Source: Tritrichomonas foetus
Lineage: Eukaryota; Parabasalia; Tritrichomonadida; Tritrichomonadidae
Direction: 5' to 3'
NCBI GenBank assembly: GCA_001839685.1
Contig: MLAK01000722.1
Coordinates: 5,469 to 69,468 of the forward strand
DNA: 64,000 nucleotides
Part shown: positions 28,890-39,100 of the stretch, one piece after another
How positions within the stretch are numbered: position 1 is the first letter of the stretch
How the letters are laid out: every line of letters starts with the position of its first letter
Translations under genes and position numbers: made by a program
Notes under the pieces: generated by a model
Seen by the model: only the letters and a program-made list of their open reading frames with translations
Database searches by the model: none
Told to the model about the DNA's origin: nothing

Positions 28890-31800
28890 TCAGTTGTATA
28901 CAACAAGAGAAATTGATACATCTGGACCATTAAAAACAAATGTATTTAGTTCTTCTGTTTCTAAAAGAGAAGTTGGATAGGCAACTTGTCCAAGTTTCAA
29001 TATTTTGCTTATTTGTTTTGCGGCTTCATAACAACTTCCAAAAATTCGACTTTTTACTGCTGGAAACATAACTTTTGAGCCCAATACAAATAAAGTTCCT
29101 TCGTTACAAATTACACATTTTCCTTGGGCCAAATTATCCAAAAGTTTGATATTTTTGATTAGAGCTTTCTGTTTCTCAATATTATTATCATTATCTATTA
29201 TGACAACTTTGTTTCTTCGGTCTCTGACATCAAATCCTTCACAGATATCTATGATTTTAAAGAATTCTATTCCTTCTAAAATCGCAATAAATGGCTTATT
29301 AATTTGATTGGATTTCAAAGCAAGAGGATATTTAATTACATTTATTTTCCGAATTATTTCATTTAATGCAAAATGAGATGAATTATCCATAATGATAAAA
29401 CTGCTCTTATTTTTGGAAAAGTAAATATTTACCTCATTAATTCCATTAAAAGTAACACTTCTAACTTGATCAGATTTTTCTTTGAAATATTGATTAATTT
29501 GCTTCTCAGATTCAGGATTTAATTCAATTAAACGTCTTTCTAAATCATTTAGAGATGACGGCCTGAATCCCAAAAAATTATTAATATTTCCTTTAATGCC
29601 ATAAATTTTCCCATTATTCTTGAATTTTAACCGGCAAATATTTAAAACTTTTGAGACATCAGTTTGAGAAAGATCATTTCTAAATTTATAAACTTTATCA
29701 TTTGATAATAAAACTCCCCTTGTTAAAATTCTGAGAACAGGATTCACTTTCCATGAATTTTCAGGAATGTATTGAATAAATTGATGCATAATGTGAAATA
29801 GATAAACATTTCTGAAACCTTCCTTCACATAAATAATAAAAAGTAATAAAGAAATAATTGAGCAAACATAATAAAAAATTTGAACATATTTTGATGTTAG
29901 TAATTCCATTAGTTTAATTTTTGGGATCAAATTACTATCATCATAATTATTAATATTATGAATACAACTTTTATTAAAGTTTGCATAAACTTTGGTTCCA
30001 TTTAAACTTGTGTAATTCTTTAATAATTTATATTCATGAATAGACAAAATGAAAACAAAACTTTGAGATTCATCAAAATAAGTTATATGTGGTGGCATTT
30101 TATATGTATATTTTGCATCTTGGTGTATAAAAATTACAATTCCAACCATGAGTGGGAAAATTAGTAAAAGTATATAATATAAAGTAAATGGAATAATAGA
30201 TTTAAATTTGGTATAGAGTTTTTTTTCAATCTTTTTACAACCAACAAATAATTCAATTTTTTTAAACATCTGTGCAACTTCTTTCAAAACGGAATTTGGA
30301 ACAGTGTTGATAACAGCAAATAAATTTTTATAGAGCCTGTTACCTATTAATTCAAAGCAACATACTAAGATGACAAACGATAAAACAATTATTATTATTA
30401 ATGATAAAACATATTGGCCAACATATTCTTTTAAGTTTTGAAGACTATTAATATGCTGGCTTGCAAATTGGGAATAAACATAATCTGTTAAATTTACAAT
30501 ATTGATGACTGAACGGAAGAGCATTGATGGAGTGTAACCAGGTGAATTGTAGAATTCATGTGAATTTGATGAATAGTATGTTGCAATATTGTGCAAATGA
30601 CCAAAAATAAAAGAGAATGTGCAATTTAGTGATTCGCAGTTAGGCATATGTGGAATTATATCATCTAAAACGTGATCATCATTTAATATATATTTATATC
30701 CAAGTAAACTATTATATGTATCATATAAATGATTCAAAATAAAAGTTTTGAAATCTTCATCAACATCAATAAGCTCATTTTTCATGTAATAGTTATAAAT
30801 AACCATAGAATCCATATAACAAGTTAGTGCATCTTTCCGAAAAGCCAATGTTTTATTTATATAATTTACTCTTGTTTGAAAAAGTCGAGTTTTTTCTACG
30901 ATCCTTTTACATGTTTCTAAATACATAACAAATAAGCAAACATAAATAATAATTGATATCGCATAAAGAATTTTATATGTGAGTAATCTTGCTCGGTCAA
31001 AATTAATATCATAAATTTTTCTATGTTTTGGCATTGAAAATGCCTGACATAAAGAATAAAATGAATCTTTAAATGGAGGTAGCATATATCTTGATGCGTA
31101 TTCGTGTGTTTCATTAAAAGATATAAAAATTAAATCATTTGATTCATTTTTCTTCTTCTCATCGAAATGAAGTGAGTCACTTAAGGGTCTTGTTATTGGA
31201 AACAAAGTGAAAAAGTCACGAAAGAGTTGACGAGAAACAGATTCATTACTTTCTGTTAATTCAATATATTTTTGAAATGCTTTTGCACTTTCTTTATAAT
31301 CATGTTGAATATCAGAATAATAGAGAGAAGCCTCCAATCGTACACTTGGACAAAACGGATATTTAATGATTAAATTACGAAGTTTAACACTTAACTCTCG
31401 ATTACAATCAACTACTTCGGAGATTGCTGTTGAAAAACTATTGAAATCACTATTTGCTGCTGAGGACCAGAACATTTCATGCTGCTCAGCATAAAGAGCT
31501 AAAACTCTTCTATATTTCATTAAATCTCTCTTAATTATTGGTGAAACTTCTTCTTTCGAACTTTGCATGAGTGAATAAACACATTGGTAAATAACAAAAG
31601 CGGGAAGTGCATTAAAAATATTTAGTGATGATAAATGTAACAATACACGATAAAGGGCTGGATTTGCACTCCAAACAATAGAATAAAGAAAAGACACGGT
31701 AGAAAGTAACCATTGACTCTTTGGATACAATTGAAGACAATATTGTAAAAAATGTTGACTTAGAACATTTTTATTAGCAGAAAGAAAACTATCTCGAATA

Positions 31801-32870
31801 ATTAATTGAATTTGATGTTCAGAGTGGTAAGAAGTAAGTGTGATCTGAATTGCATCAACGGTAAAATCACCAACAGATTGATCAAACTGTTCTAAAAATC
31901 GATAAGTTGAGTTTCTCCAATGCTCAGAAAGATAATAAATAAAGAAAAATAAAGAAGTATATAAGACTGGGACAAGTGAAATTATCCATGGATCAAATTC
32001 ACTTTGCAATGTTGACATAATTACAACGGCCGCAATATTCATTATCACAACAAATGAACAGTTTGTTGCAACAAATTGATTCACTACCGCAATAATAAAT
32101 GGCATTTTATATAAAACATGAATTAGATATAATAAATGAATAACAGCAACGAATATGAATAAAATATCTGAATAATATAAAGGAACTCGTGTGCAAAATG
32201 AATTACAAATGGCTTGGATTCCGCTTAAAGCTGGAACAAAAATTGAATTTCCATAAAACCATTCAGCGAAAATTGGATTTGGTCTCAAAATGGAATTTGT
32301 ATCGAAGCAAAAGAGAAGACATGTAATCACTAAATAAGGAATATACAAAGTGGCTAGTAAAATCATTAATGCGTTGAAAAACCATGAGAAAAGATGGTGC
32401 GAATTGAAAGAGAATAAGCAGAAACTAAACGAAAGTGAGACAAATGGTATTAATATTATGTGAACTTGTGAATTCAAAACCCAATGTAAATTAATTGCCA
32501 ATGTTGGCTTATATAAACATAGAAAAAATGAAACAACTGTAATAATAATAATTCCTAAAGAAAAAAAAATCCAAATATCTGTTGATATAAATCCAGGAGA
32601 GAAATAATATAATAATGATGTTGGTGGAAAAATCGATATTGTATCTGGATCTGTTTTCACTTCGTCATGAACATAGGGCAAAATTGGATAAATTGAAAAG
32701 AAAATATTAATAATTAAATCAGCAAAAAGCGTAAAAATTGAGAAACTGATGGATACATATTCAGCATTTTTCAAAATCGTCATGAAAAGAAAAAATTGGT
32801 TACGTATGCCTTTGCTGTTGGGCCGAGTCATTTGAACATCTTCGTCGTGCTCAAAAAATTGCTGATTCAT
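28890..32870 (-). CDS. Polytopic membrane protein, degenerate cyclase-like (1326 aa)
   Basis: The frame is open to a TTG at 33044, but the first ATG is at 32870. The N-terminal half contains many hydrophobic segments from about residue 20, then a helical region, then a long extracellular-type loop between two membrane spans, as in the large trichomonad cyclases and in the gene at 43029-47522. Near the C-terminus, IYGIKGNINNFLGFRPSSL resembles a PAS domain. The final ~130 residues look like a collapsed class III cyclase: FIAILEGIEFF where a cyclase has IMFSDIVSFT, no second-metal motif (TIGDAYV), and IFGSCYEAAKQI in the position of the WGxxVNxAxR helix. Both metal-binding aspartates therefore appear lost, and catalysis is unlikely. 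A regulatory or receptor role is inferred. The cyclase relationship is deduced from weak similarity to the neighbouring gene. Confidence 0.65.
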   Translation of the reverse strand: MNQQFFEHDEDVQMTRPNSKGIRNQFFLFMTILKNAEYVSISFSIFTLFADLIINIFFSIYPILPYVHDEVKTDPDTISIFPPTSLLYYFSPGFISTDIWIFFSLGIIIITVVSFFLCLYKPTLAINLHWVLNSQVHIILIPFVSLSFSFCLFSFNSHHLFSWFFNALMILLATLYIPYLVITCLLFCFDTNSILRPNPIFAEWFYGNSIFVPALSGIQAICNSFCTRVPLYYSDILFIFVAVIHLLYLIHVLYKMPFIIAVVNQFVATNCSFVVIMNIAAVVIMSTLQSEFDPWIISLVPVLYTSLFFFIYYLSEHWRNSTYRFLEQFDQSVGDFTVDAIQITLTSYHSEHQIQLIIRDSFLSANKNVLSQHFLQYCLQLYPKSQWLLSTVSFLYSIVWSANPALYRVLLHLSSLNIFNALPAFVIYQCVYSLMQSSKEEVSPIIKRDLMKYRRVLALYAEQHEMFWSSAANSDFNSFSTAISEVVDCNRELSVKLRNLIIKYPFCPSVRLEASLYYSDIQHDYKESAKAFQKYIELTESNESVSRQLFRDFFTLFPITRPLSDSLHFDEKKKNESNDLIFISFNETHEYASRYMLPPFKDSFYSLCQAFSMPKHRKIYDINFDRARLLTYKILYAISIIIYVCLFVMYLETCKRIVEKTRLFQTRVNYINKTLAFRKDALTCYMDSMVIYNYYMKNELIDVDEDFKTFILNHLYDTYNSLLGYKYILNDDHVLDDIIPHMPNCESLNCTFSFIFGHLHNIATYYSSNSHEFYNSPGYTPSMLFRSVINIVNLTDYVYSQFASQHINSLQNLKEYVGQYVLSLIIIIVLSFVILVCCFELIGNRLYKNLFAVINTVPNSVLKEVAQMFKKIELFVGCKKIEKKLYTKFKSIIPFTLYYILLLIFPLMVGIVIFIHQDAKYTYKMPPHITYFDESQSFVFILSIHEYKLLKNYTSLNGTKVYANFNKSCIHNINNYDDSNLIPKIKLMELLTSKYVQIFYYVCSIISLLLFIIYVKEGFRNVYLFHIMHQFIQYIPENSWKVNPVLRILTRGVLLSNDKVYKFRNDLSQTDVSKVLNICRLKFKNNGKIYGIKGNINNFLGFRPSSLNDLERRLIELNPESEKQINQYFKEKSDQVRSVTFNGINEVNIYFSKNKSSFIIMDNSSHFALNEIIRKINVIKYPLALKSNQINKPFIAILEGIEFFKIIDICEGFDVRDRRNKVVIIDNDNNIEKQKALIKNIKLLDNLAQGKCVICNEGTLFVLGSKVMFPAVKSRIFGSCYEAAKQISKILKLGQVAYPTSLLETEELNTFVFNGPDVSISLVVYN

Positions 32871-32895
32871 TTCTCTTTCATTAAAAAAAAATTTA

Positions 32896-32970
32896 AATAG
32901 TTTATAAATATGAATGAATAGTTTATAAATATAAATGAATGGTTTACGAATAAAAATGAAGGGTTTGCAA
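32896..32970. repeat. 21-bp degenerate tandem repeat in a divergent promoter
   Basis: Units start at 32896, 32917, 32938 and 32959 (aatagtttataaatatgaatg and variants), the last partial. On the minus strand the period of 21 keeps a frame open, giving heptapeptide repeats such as YIYKLFI upstream of the ATG at 32870. No ATG exists upstream, so this is treated as non-coding 5' sequence of two divergent genes (ATGs at 32870 and 33050). Confidence 0.8.
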
Positions 32971-33049
32971 ATATACAAGAGACAAAAATGAATTGATAAT
33001 AAAAATTTGAATAGTTTATGAAATAAATTTGAATGATTTATCAATATAT

Positions 33050-34801
33050 ATGAATATTCATGAGTTATTCAGAGGAATCGAGAAGCTTATCAGCCAAAAG
33101 GATACAACTGATGCAAACCAAGCAATAGATGCTTTGATTGAATCTCATCCCCAATTTTTACGTCAAAATTTTTATTCTATCCAATCTCAGATTTTTCGAT
33201 TAAAGGCTAAAATTTTTTTCCTTGAGCAGAACTTCTCAAAATGGATATTTTATTCCCTAGTTTGCTTGTCAAAAAATTTTATTCCATACTTGCCCAAATT
33301 TCAAGACGAATTTTTTAATTTGCTTAAAAATTTAAATAAAACCGAAATTTCATTAATATCAATGAGTAAAAATAATTTTTTCCAAAATGAGCATTTAATG
33401 GATCAATCTTTAATCGATGAACATAAATTATTTCATGATTTTAACAGTCCATTTACTGTTAAAGCTTTCTTTTCAGAGCAATACTGTACAAAGGAAGAAC
33501 CTTTTAATCTTCACGTCAAATTTTTCTCATCTTTGCTCAATGAATTTAAATTTTCCGAATTAGCTGTTTATTTATCAATTTCAAAAGTTGATAATACTAC
33601 GGAAGAATCAAAAATTGTTTTAAATAATGAACCAATTGTATTTGTTCCACACCAAGTTTTGTCTTATGAAAAAGAACTTCAATTCGATGAAAAAATACGA
33701 TCAATTTCATTAAAATATGCAACTTTAACATTAGATAATCTAACTTTATTTATATCAACAGATGATCCATCCAAAACTGTTTTTAATCGAGTGTTAAGGA
33801 TTCCAAATATTTCACATTGTCATATGGCTGTTGATTCTCCGCCGTTTGGTATTCCAAATGCTCCTTTTCCTGTTTCAATTAAAATTTCACTCGATGAATC
33901 CAGTCCAGCACCTTATCAAATTGCCTATCAAATTTCTCCTTTCGAATCTCAACAACATTGTTACACCCTTCAACCAGGTGATTCACTATCTTTAGTTGAA
34001 AATATTATTGAAGAATTTGAGCAATTTGATGAAATGAATGTCGTATTTTTTATTACGTCTGAAGATTCTGTTTTTCCAAATCACATTGATTATCCATTTT
34101 CTGTCCTTTTTAAGAGTCCCTTTAAAGTATTTTCACAATGTTTTGATGAAAGTGGAAATGAATTGTTATTTGATGAACAAATGACAGTGAATAGAAAATA
34201 TATGATTATTACGAAAATTTTGTTGCAAATTGATGCACCTGTATCATTATCGAGCGTGGAATTAGATAAGTTTGAAGATTCTTTAATTACTTTAATTCCT
34301 ATTGAACAAAAAATTGATTTAAGTCCAGGAGAAGCTTTCACTGTTGCATCTTTTATTATTCCACAAACACCAGTTTTATCTAAATCATTGGCTTCATTTA
34401 AAGTGAAATATTCACCACTGAAATATTTTGATGCACCCGACTCGATATTTAATTTTTCGCTTCCAAAAATGAATATTAAAAAAAAGATTATAACTGTAGA
34501 TTTTAACTTTCCTTCGATTGCTACACAATACCAACCTCATTCTTCATCTGTGATAGTAAAAAATGAAACAGAACTAAAAATGATCTTAAAATTCACAATG
34601 AACCATTCAAGCGAAATAATGATCAATGGTTTCATGAATTATGAATTTGTTATACAGCCAAAAGGTACTCATGAAATTAATTTTTCATTCTTCCCATTGA
34701 AGATTGGTCATATTACATTTCCTCATATGACTATTACAAATGAAAATGGTATAATTTGGAATTCATCGCCAGATATTTTTGTATTGTTTGCGTCTAGTTA
34801 A
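33050..34801 (+). CDS. Possible TRAPP-complex-related protein (583 aa)
   Basis: The frame opens at a TTG (33029), but the first ATG is at 33050. The N-terminal ~110 residues are helical. From ~135 to the end the protein is rich in beta-strand-like segments with repeated hydrophobic/polar alternation and Pro-Phe turns. The C-terminal piece (VIQPKGTHEINFSFFPLKIGHITFP) resembles the Ig-like tail of TRAPPC10/TRAPPC11, large subunits of the TRAPP tether in ER-Golgi traffic, where a basic-hydrophobic strand precedes FPLxxGxxxLP. No signal peptide or membrane span is visible. It is shorter than those proteins (usually above 1000 residues). I regard the assignment as a suggestion only; an unrelated beta-sandwich adaptor is possible. 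Confidence 0.6.
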   Translation: MNIHELFRGIEKLISQKDTTDANQAIDALIESHPQFLRQNFYSIQSQIFRLKAKIFFLEQNFSKWIFYSLVCLSKNFIPYLPKFQDEFFNLLKNLNKTEISLISMSKNNFFQNEHLMDQSLIDEHKLFHDFNSPFTVKAFFSEQYCTKEEPFNLHVKFFSSLLNEFKFSELAVYLSISKVDNTTEESKIVLNNEPIVFVPHQVLSYEKELQFDEKIRSISLKYATLTLDNLTLFISTDDPSKTVFNRVLRIPNISHCHMAVDSPPFGIPNAPFPVSIKISLDESSPAPYQIAYQISPFESQQHCYTLQPGDSLSLVENIIEEFEQFDEMNVVFFITSEDSVFPNHIDYPFSVLFKSPFKVFSQCFDESGNELLFDEQMTVNRKYMIITKILLQIDAPVSLSSVELDKFEDSLITLIPIEQKIDLSPGEAFTVASFIIPQTPVLSKSLASFKVKYSPLKYFDAPDSIFNFSLPKMNIKKKIITVDFNFPSIATQYQPHSSSVIVKNETELKMILKFTMNHSSEIMINGFMNYEFVIQPKGTHEINFSFFPLKIGHITFPHMTITNENGIIWNSSPDIFVLFASS

Positions 34802-34961
34802 AAATTATTTGTTTTTGTTAAGCTCGATTTTTTTACTTTTTTATATTTCTATTTTTAAATCCAGCGAATATAGAATTAGCATTATTCGAGTAATGATTTT
34901 CAATGAAAACAAATAATAAAGAGGAAATTGGAATATAATAATAGTTTAATATAATAAAAAA

Positions 34962-36038
34962 TTAGATAGATTGCGAAGTGCGCGAGTTTGATGATTTCAT
35001 TAAAATATGTTCAATCATTGTTGCCAAAGAGAAAATTCCTCCCAAAACAGCCATCAAATCAACAAGGAAGTGAAGAACAGAAACATCTCTTTTATGCTCG
35101 ACAACAATAGGTGCAACATCATAATAAAAGTAAATTGAAGGGAATTTTCCACTTTTTCCTTGGCGAAACCTTTCATAGTGAGTAACACCCATTCTATAGT
35201 GGTTTCCCTTACCAACAACTTCTTTAATAGCTCTAACAAAATACATGGACTTCATCCTACCTTTGGCCTTTTGAACTTTGCTGATTGAATCCAGTGGACC
35301 ACTTTCTTCATTTTCAATAGAAAAGTGATGAATGATATGTGACATGTTAAAGTCATTTATTGTCATATTCATTGCTAGATAATCTGCAACATGTTGTGAT
35401 CTTTCTGTATATGAATCACCAGGTGAAATAAAAACTATTCCTGACGCTGGTGGAACTTCAACGACTCCTTTCAAGTGGCACTTTTCATCAAGTTTGAAAT
35501 CTGAAATCGCGTTTTTGCATTGATCGATTGTTGATAATGGCGGCGGGACTCTTCCCTTTGCTTTAAATGCGCGCTTCACTTCTTTGCATGTATTACAACA
35601 TCCACTAGCTGCTCCATAGCAGCTTCCACAGTTTGGAATACTAACGAGGGGTTTTGGATTTCTCTTTATTTTATTGCCATGTGAATCAAGCGGAGTTAAT
35701 TTGACTTTTGAAAAGGCTTGTGAATGAATTTCTTTGTTTGTATCAATAACACCAAAATCGACAAATGGACATGGCATATGCGTGAGTTCGATATCGATAT
35801 AGAAATGTAATTTTGGCTGATTTGGAATGTCGAGAATGTTTCCTTCAGTTGTTGGAAGTGGCGATTCGTCGATCCGAATTCTTTGTGGGAGAGGCGTGGT
35901 GAAAAATGAAATGACATGAGAAATAAAAAGCGCAATCATAATAAGAATAGAAGTTAATGTGATGAATCCACCTGTTGTTGCTTGGCGAGAATAATCATTT
36001 CGAAGCTTGGGAAAGATATCTAAGTCTGTAAAGCGCAT
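34962..36038 (-). CDS. ERV46: ERV46/ERGIC3-type COPII vesicle cargo receptor
   Basis: The frame is open to a TTG at 36065; the ATG at 36038 gives 358 residues starting MRFTDLDIFPK, matching the family N-terminus (LKxFDxYPK...). The protein cycles between ER and Golgi and helps load cargo into COPII vesicles. It has an N-terminal membrane span (about 24-47), a long lumenal domain with the conserved HMPCPFVDF motif, the cysteine cluster CGSCYG (137-142) with GCCNTC soon after (146-151), and a second span near residues 315-340 (FLVDLMAVLGGIFSLATMIEHIL). The CGSCYG plus CC..C pattern is typical of Erv46/ERGIC3 rather than Erv41. The C-terminal tail is short and Ser-rich, without a clear dilysine signal. 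Confidence 0.93.
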   Translation of the reverse strand: MRFTDLDIFPKLRNDYSRQATTGGFITLTSILIMIALFISHVISFFTTPLPQRIRIDESPLPTTEGNILDIPNQPKLHFYIDIELTHMPCPFVDFGVIDTNKEIHSQAFSKVKLTPLDSHGNKIKRNPKPLVSIPNCGSCYGAASGCCNTCKEVKRAFKAKGRVPPPLSTIDQCKNAISDFKLDEKCHLKGVVEVPPASGIVFISPGDSYTERSQHVADYLAMNMTINDFNMSHIIHHFSIENEESGPLDSISKVQKAKGRMKSMYFVRAIKEVVGKGNHYRMGVTHYERFRQGKSGKFPSIYFYYDVAPIVVEHKRDVSVLHFLVDLMAVLGGIFSLATMIEHILMKSSNSRTSQSI

Positions 36039-36121
36039 TTGATATTTTTGAAACCGATCGGCCAATAAATTTTAGATGGTGAATTTCACTGGTTAATATA
36101 AACGGGCTTTATCTACAATTT

Positions 36122-36126
36122 TCATA
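36122..36126 (+). promoter_or_regulatory. Inr-like motif upstream of the USP gene
   Basis: TCATA with A+1 at 36124, 17 bases before the ATG at 36141, in the ~100-bp spacer between divergent ERV46 and USP genes. Confidence 0.5.
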
Positions 36127-36140
36127 TAAGATTTCAGTTA

Positions 36141-39100
36141 ATGAATCAAGATTTTAAAGAATGGATAGATCACATTTATTCCTCACTTTCGAATCAGGCA
36201 AAATTATCAAAAACATATACTGATCTATTATCGCAAATCAATTCGATTCACAAAACTGGTTTTTTAATGAATGAATTTCAAAATAATACAGACGAATTCA
36301 TCGACGTTTATTCGCCCAGAATTATCACAGAAATCCTAAATCTAACACCAAGTGACCAATTATATACCCAACAGTTGAATCAAATTCTCGAAGCTTACAT
36401 AAATTTAATTCCCCTGTTTCTTTTTTCAAATCATAAGAAATTTTCAAAAAGTGCTCAAAAAATCGTGATAGAAAAAGATTATCCTTTTTATTCATCCACA
36501 GTAACGAATTCATTTTCATTTTTATCATCGTCTCCTTATTACACGTCAAACCTGAAATTGTTTTTGAATTCAGACATTTTAAATACCTGTAAATCTTTTT
36601 TTGAAAAAAATGAAAATGTGATTCCTGACGTTTATTATAGCGTAATTTTTTTATTAAATAATTTTCGAACACAATGGGACAAAAAAACATTCAAATCTTT
36701 CTATACTCTTTTTGTTACCTCATTTCTGACAATGATTAATAAAATCGAAGATAATTCTTTCCGGAATGTTAATGAAAACCAAATAATATCTATATTCAAT
36801 ATGCTTTTCGATATTATTGAACAAGATATGACTTTACATAATAATTTATTAAATTCACAAATTGAATTTTGCTTGAGAATGCTTTGTTCGGATTATTTAA
36901 ACAAGCAATTTTGTGCGTTGAAAGTTCTTCAAACAATAGAAAATATTCCCGATGATATTTTTTTGAGAATTAAAAATGATCAAATTCTTCAAAAAGTGTT
37001 AACTAATCTTCACAAAGATCTTATTCCAGGATTTGCCTGGTTATTAAAATCCATGGTTGTTAAAGGTTATATTGACCCTAGACATTTAATTGAACTATGG
37101 GAAATAACATTAGCAAAATATACCTCTTCAATTGATACTTGGGCAGATGTTATCACTGATTTGGATCCCGAAATTGAAGAACTTTTTTGGCAAAAAGTGG
37201 CAAAAACTCGATCGTTTCCACTGACTGTTTATCCATTTCTTAGAAAAATATCAAATAAAGCTAATGAATCACAGAAAAAGATGATGTTTCAATGCCTTTT
37301 CCAACAAATTTTTACAATTGCAACTACCGAGGAAACAGAAAATGCTATTGTTTTAACAATTGCATTTTATCTACCAAGAGATCCTGATTTTCGATCAAGT
37401 GTTCAAGATCAATGCATTGATTTAATTAAAAACAATTTACATATTAGGTTTTCTTTAAGTGTATTAAAGAAGTTGGCCTTTTATTTTAATGCTAATGAAT
37501 CACGTGAATTATTTCATATATTTTTAGATATTAAACCTAATTTATCGGAAAACACTGAACAATATATGGAATTCTTGGTTAGTGATATGCGACATTTTGA
37601 TTCTGTTTTAACTGAAGAAGAATCAAAAAGATTTGAATCATTAATGACAAAAATTCTTCCAGAAAAATCCGCACAAGTTCAAAAATTTTTTGAAGATATT
37701 GCACGCACACAAAAAGTTATTTTTCCAACTTCATTCTTCACTTTTGCTATCTCAAGATTATGTTCAGCATCCCAAAATACGGAATCTTATGTTGATTTGT
37801 TAATTTCTCTTTTCAAAGAAGTTAATCGGAAATCTTTTGAGTCGTCTATGCTTTTTAATGAATTGTGGATTAGGACTGTCAATAATTTAATTTGTGCTGA
37901 AGACATTTGGAATTTCCTTTATGCAACATCATCAACGAAGGTTGCTTCATTTTTAAGTAAATTATATTCTAATTGTAGAGAGTCTGGTGCTCTTCAAATA
38001 TTTGTGAAAAAGTGTTTAAGAGAACCAGCAAATGTTGGATCATTAACAGCTTTGGCTAAATCAATTGAACAACGTGAAGGAATCGACGCAAAAAAGAAAA
38101 AAATTAACAAATGGGAAATTAAAGATAAAAACTTAATCGAAGTGAAAATGTTTGGTGATTATAAAGGAGTTCTTTTACTTCCACCTCAAATTCAACCACA
38201 AAGACTTAAAGGAATGATATCAAACTTTTTATTATTAAGACCAGATACTTTTACTCTTCATTTAAACGGCAAAACTTTACCAACAGACACAGTTCTTTTT
38301 ACAAATGAGAGTGAACTTGAAATTAAAATTATTGGAAAAGATCTTCATATTCCAATGCGACCAACTAGTTATCTTAAGGAAGAAGAATCTAAATTTTTAG
38401 TTAGTTTATTATCATCTGATAATCAACAAATTAATGAAACTGCCTTAAAAATTGTGAATATTTTGCCAACAGTTCAATCAGAAATGGATATTTTAACTGG
38501 TGAAAAAATTGACTGGGAAAAAATATTTGATTCTACACATCAAAGCCTTCTTCTTTATCGTCTTAATGCTATTGGAAATTTATTGCAAACTGATTGGTAT
38601 ATTCGATTTCGTGACGAAGGCGGTGCAGAGTATTTATATAAGAAACTTGTTATTGAAAAACATTTGTATCGATCACATTCAATAATTTTAAAGATACTTG
38701 AATGCTTAATTGCATCAAATGATCCATTTTTCATTAAATTCTCACAAAAAGACTTTGAAATTCTAATTGATTTGATTTTTGAGGAAGTTGATCAAAATGA
38801 ATCAAATTCTGAATTATTATTTACAATTTTAAAGAGTGCATCTGTTTATAATTATTCCAAATTATTTTCTGTTGAGAAATTTGATAATCTTATAACAAAA
38901 TCCATCTTTCATAGAAACAAACATTTTCGTGAATCAATTTGCTCGATACTTTTATTAAATCAACAGCGAAACAAATTTTTATTGAATCTTTTACCAGAGT
39001 CAGATTGCGCTTTTTGCGACGATTATTATCAAATTTTAGTGGATTCAACTGAACCAAGAAATGCTGATTTATTCCAAAAATTAACTGATTTATTAATATC

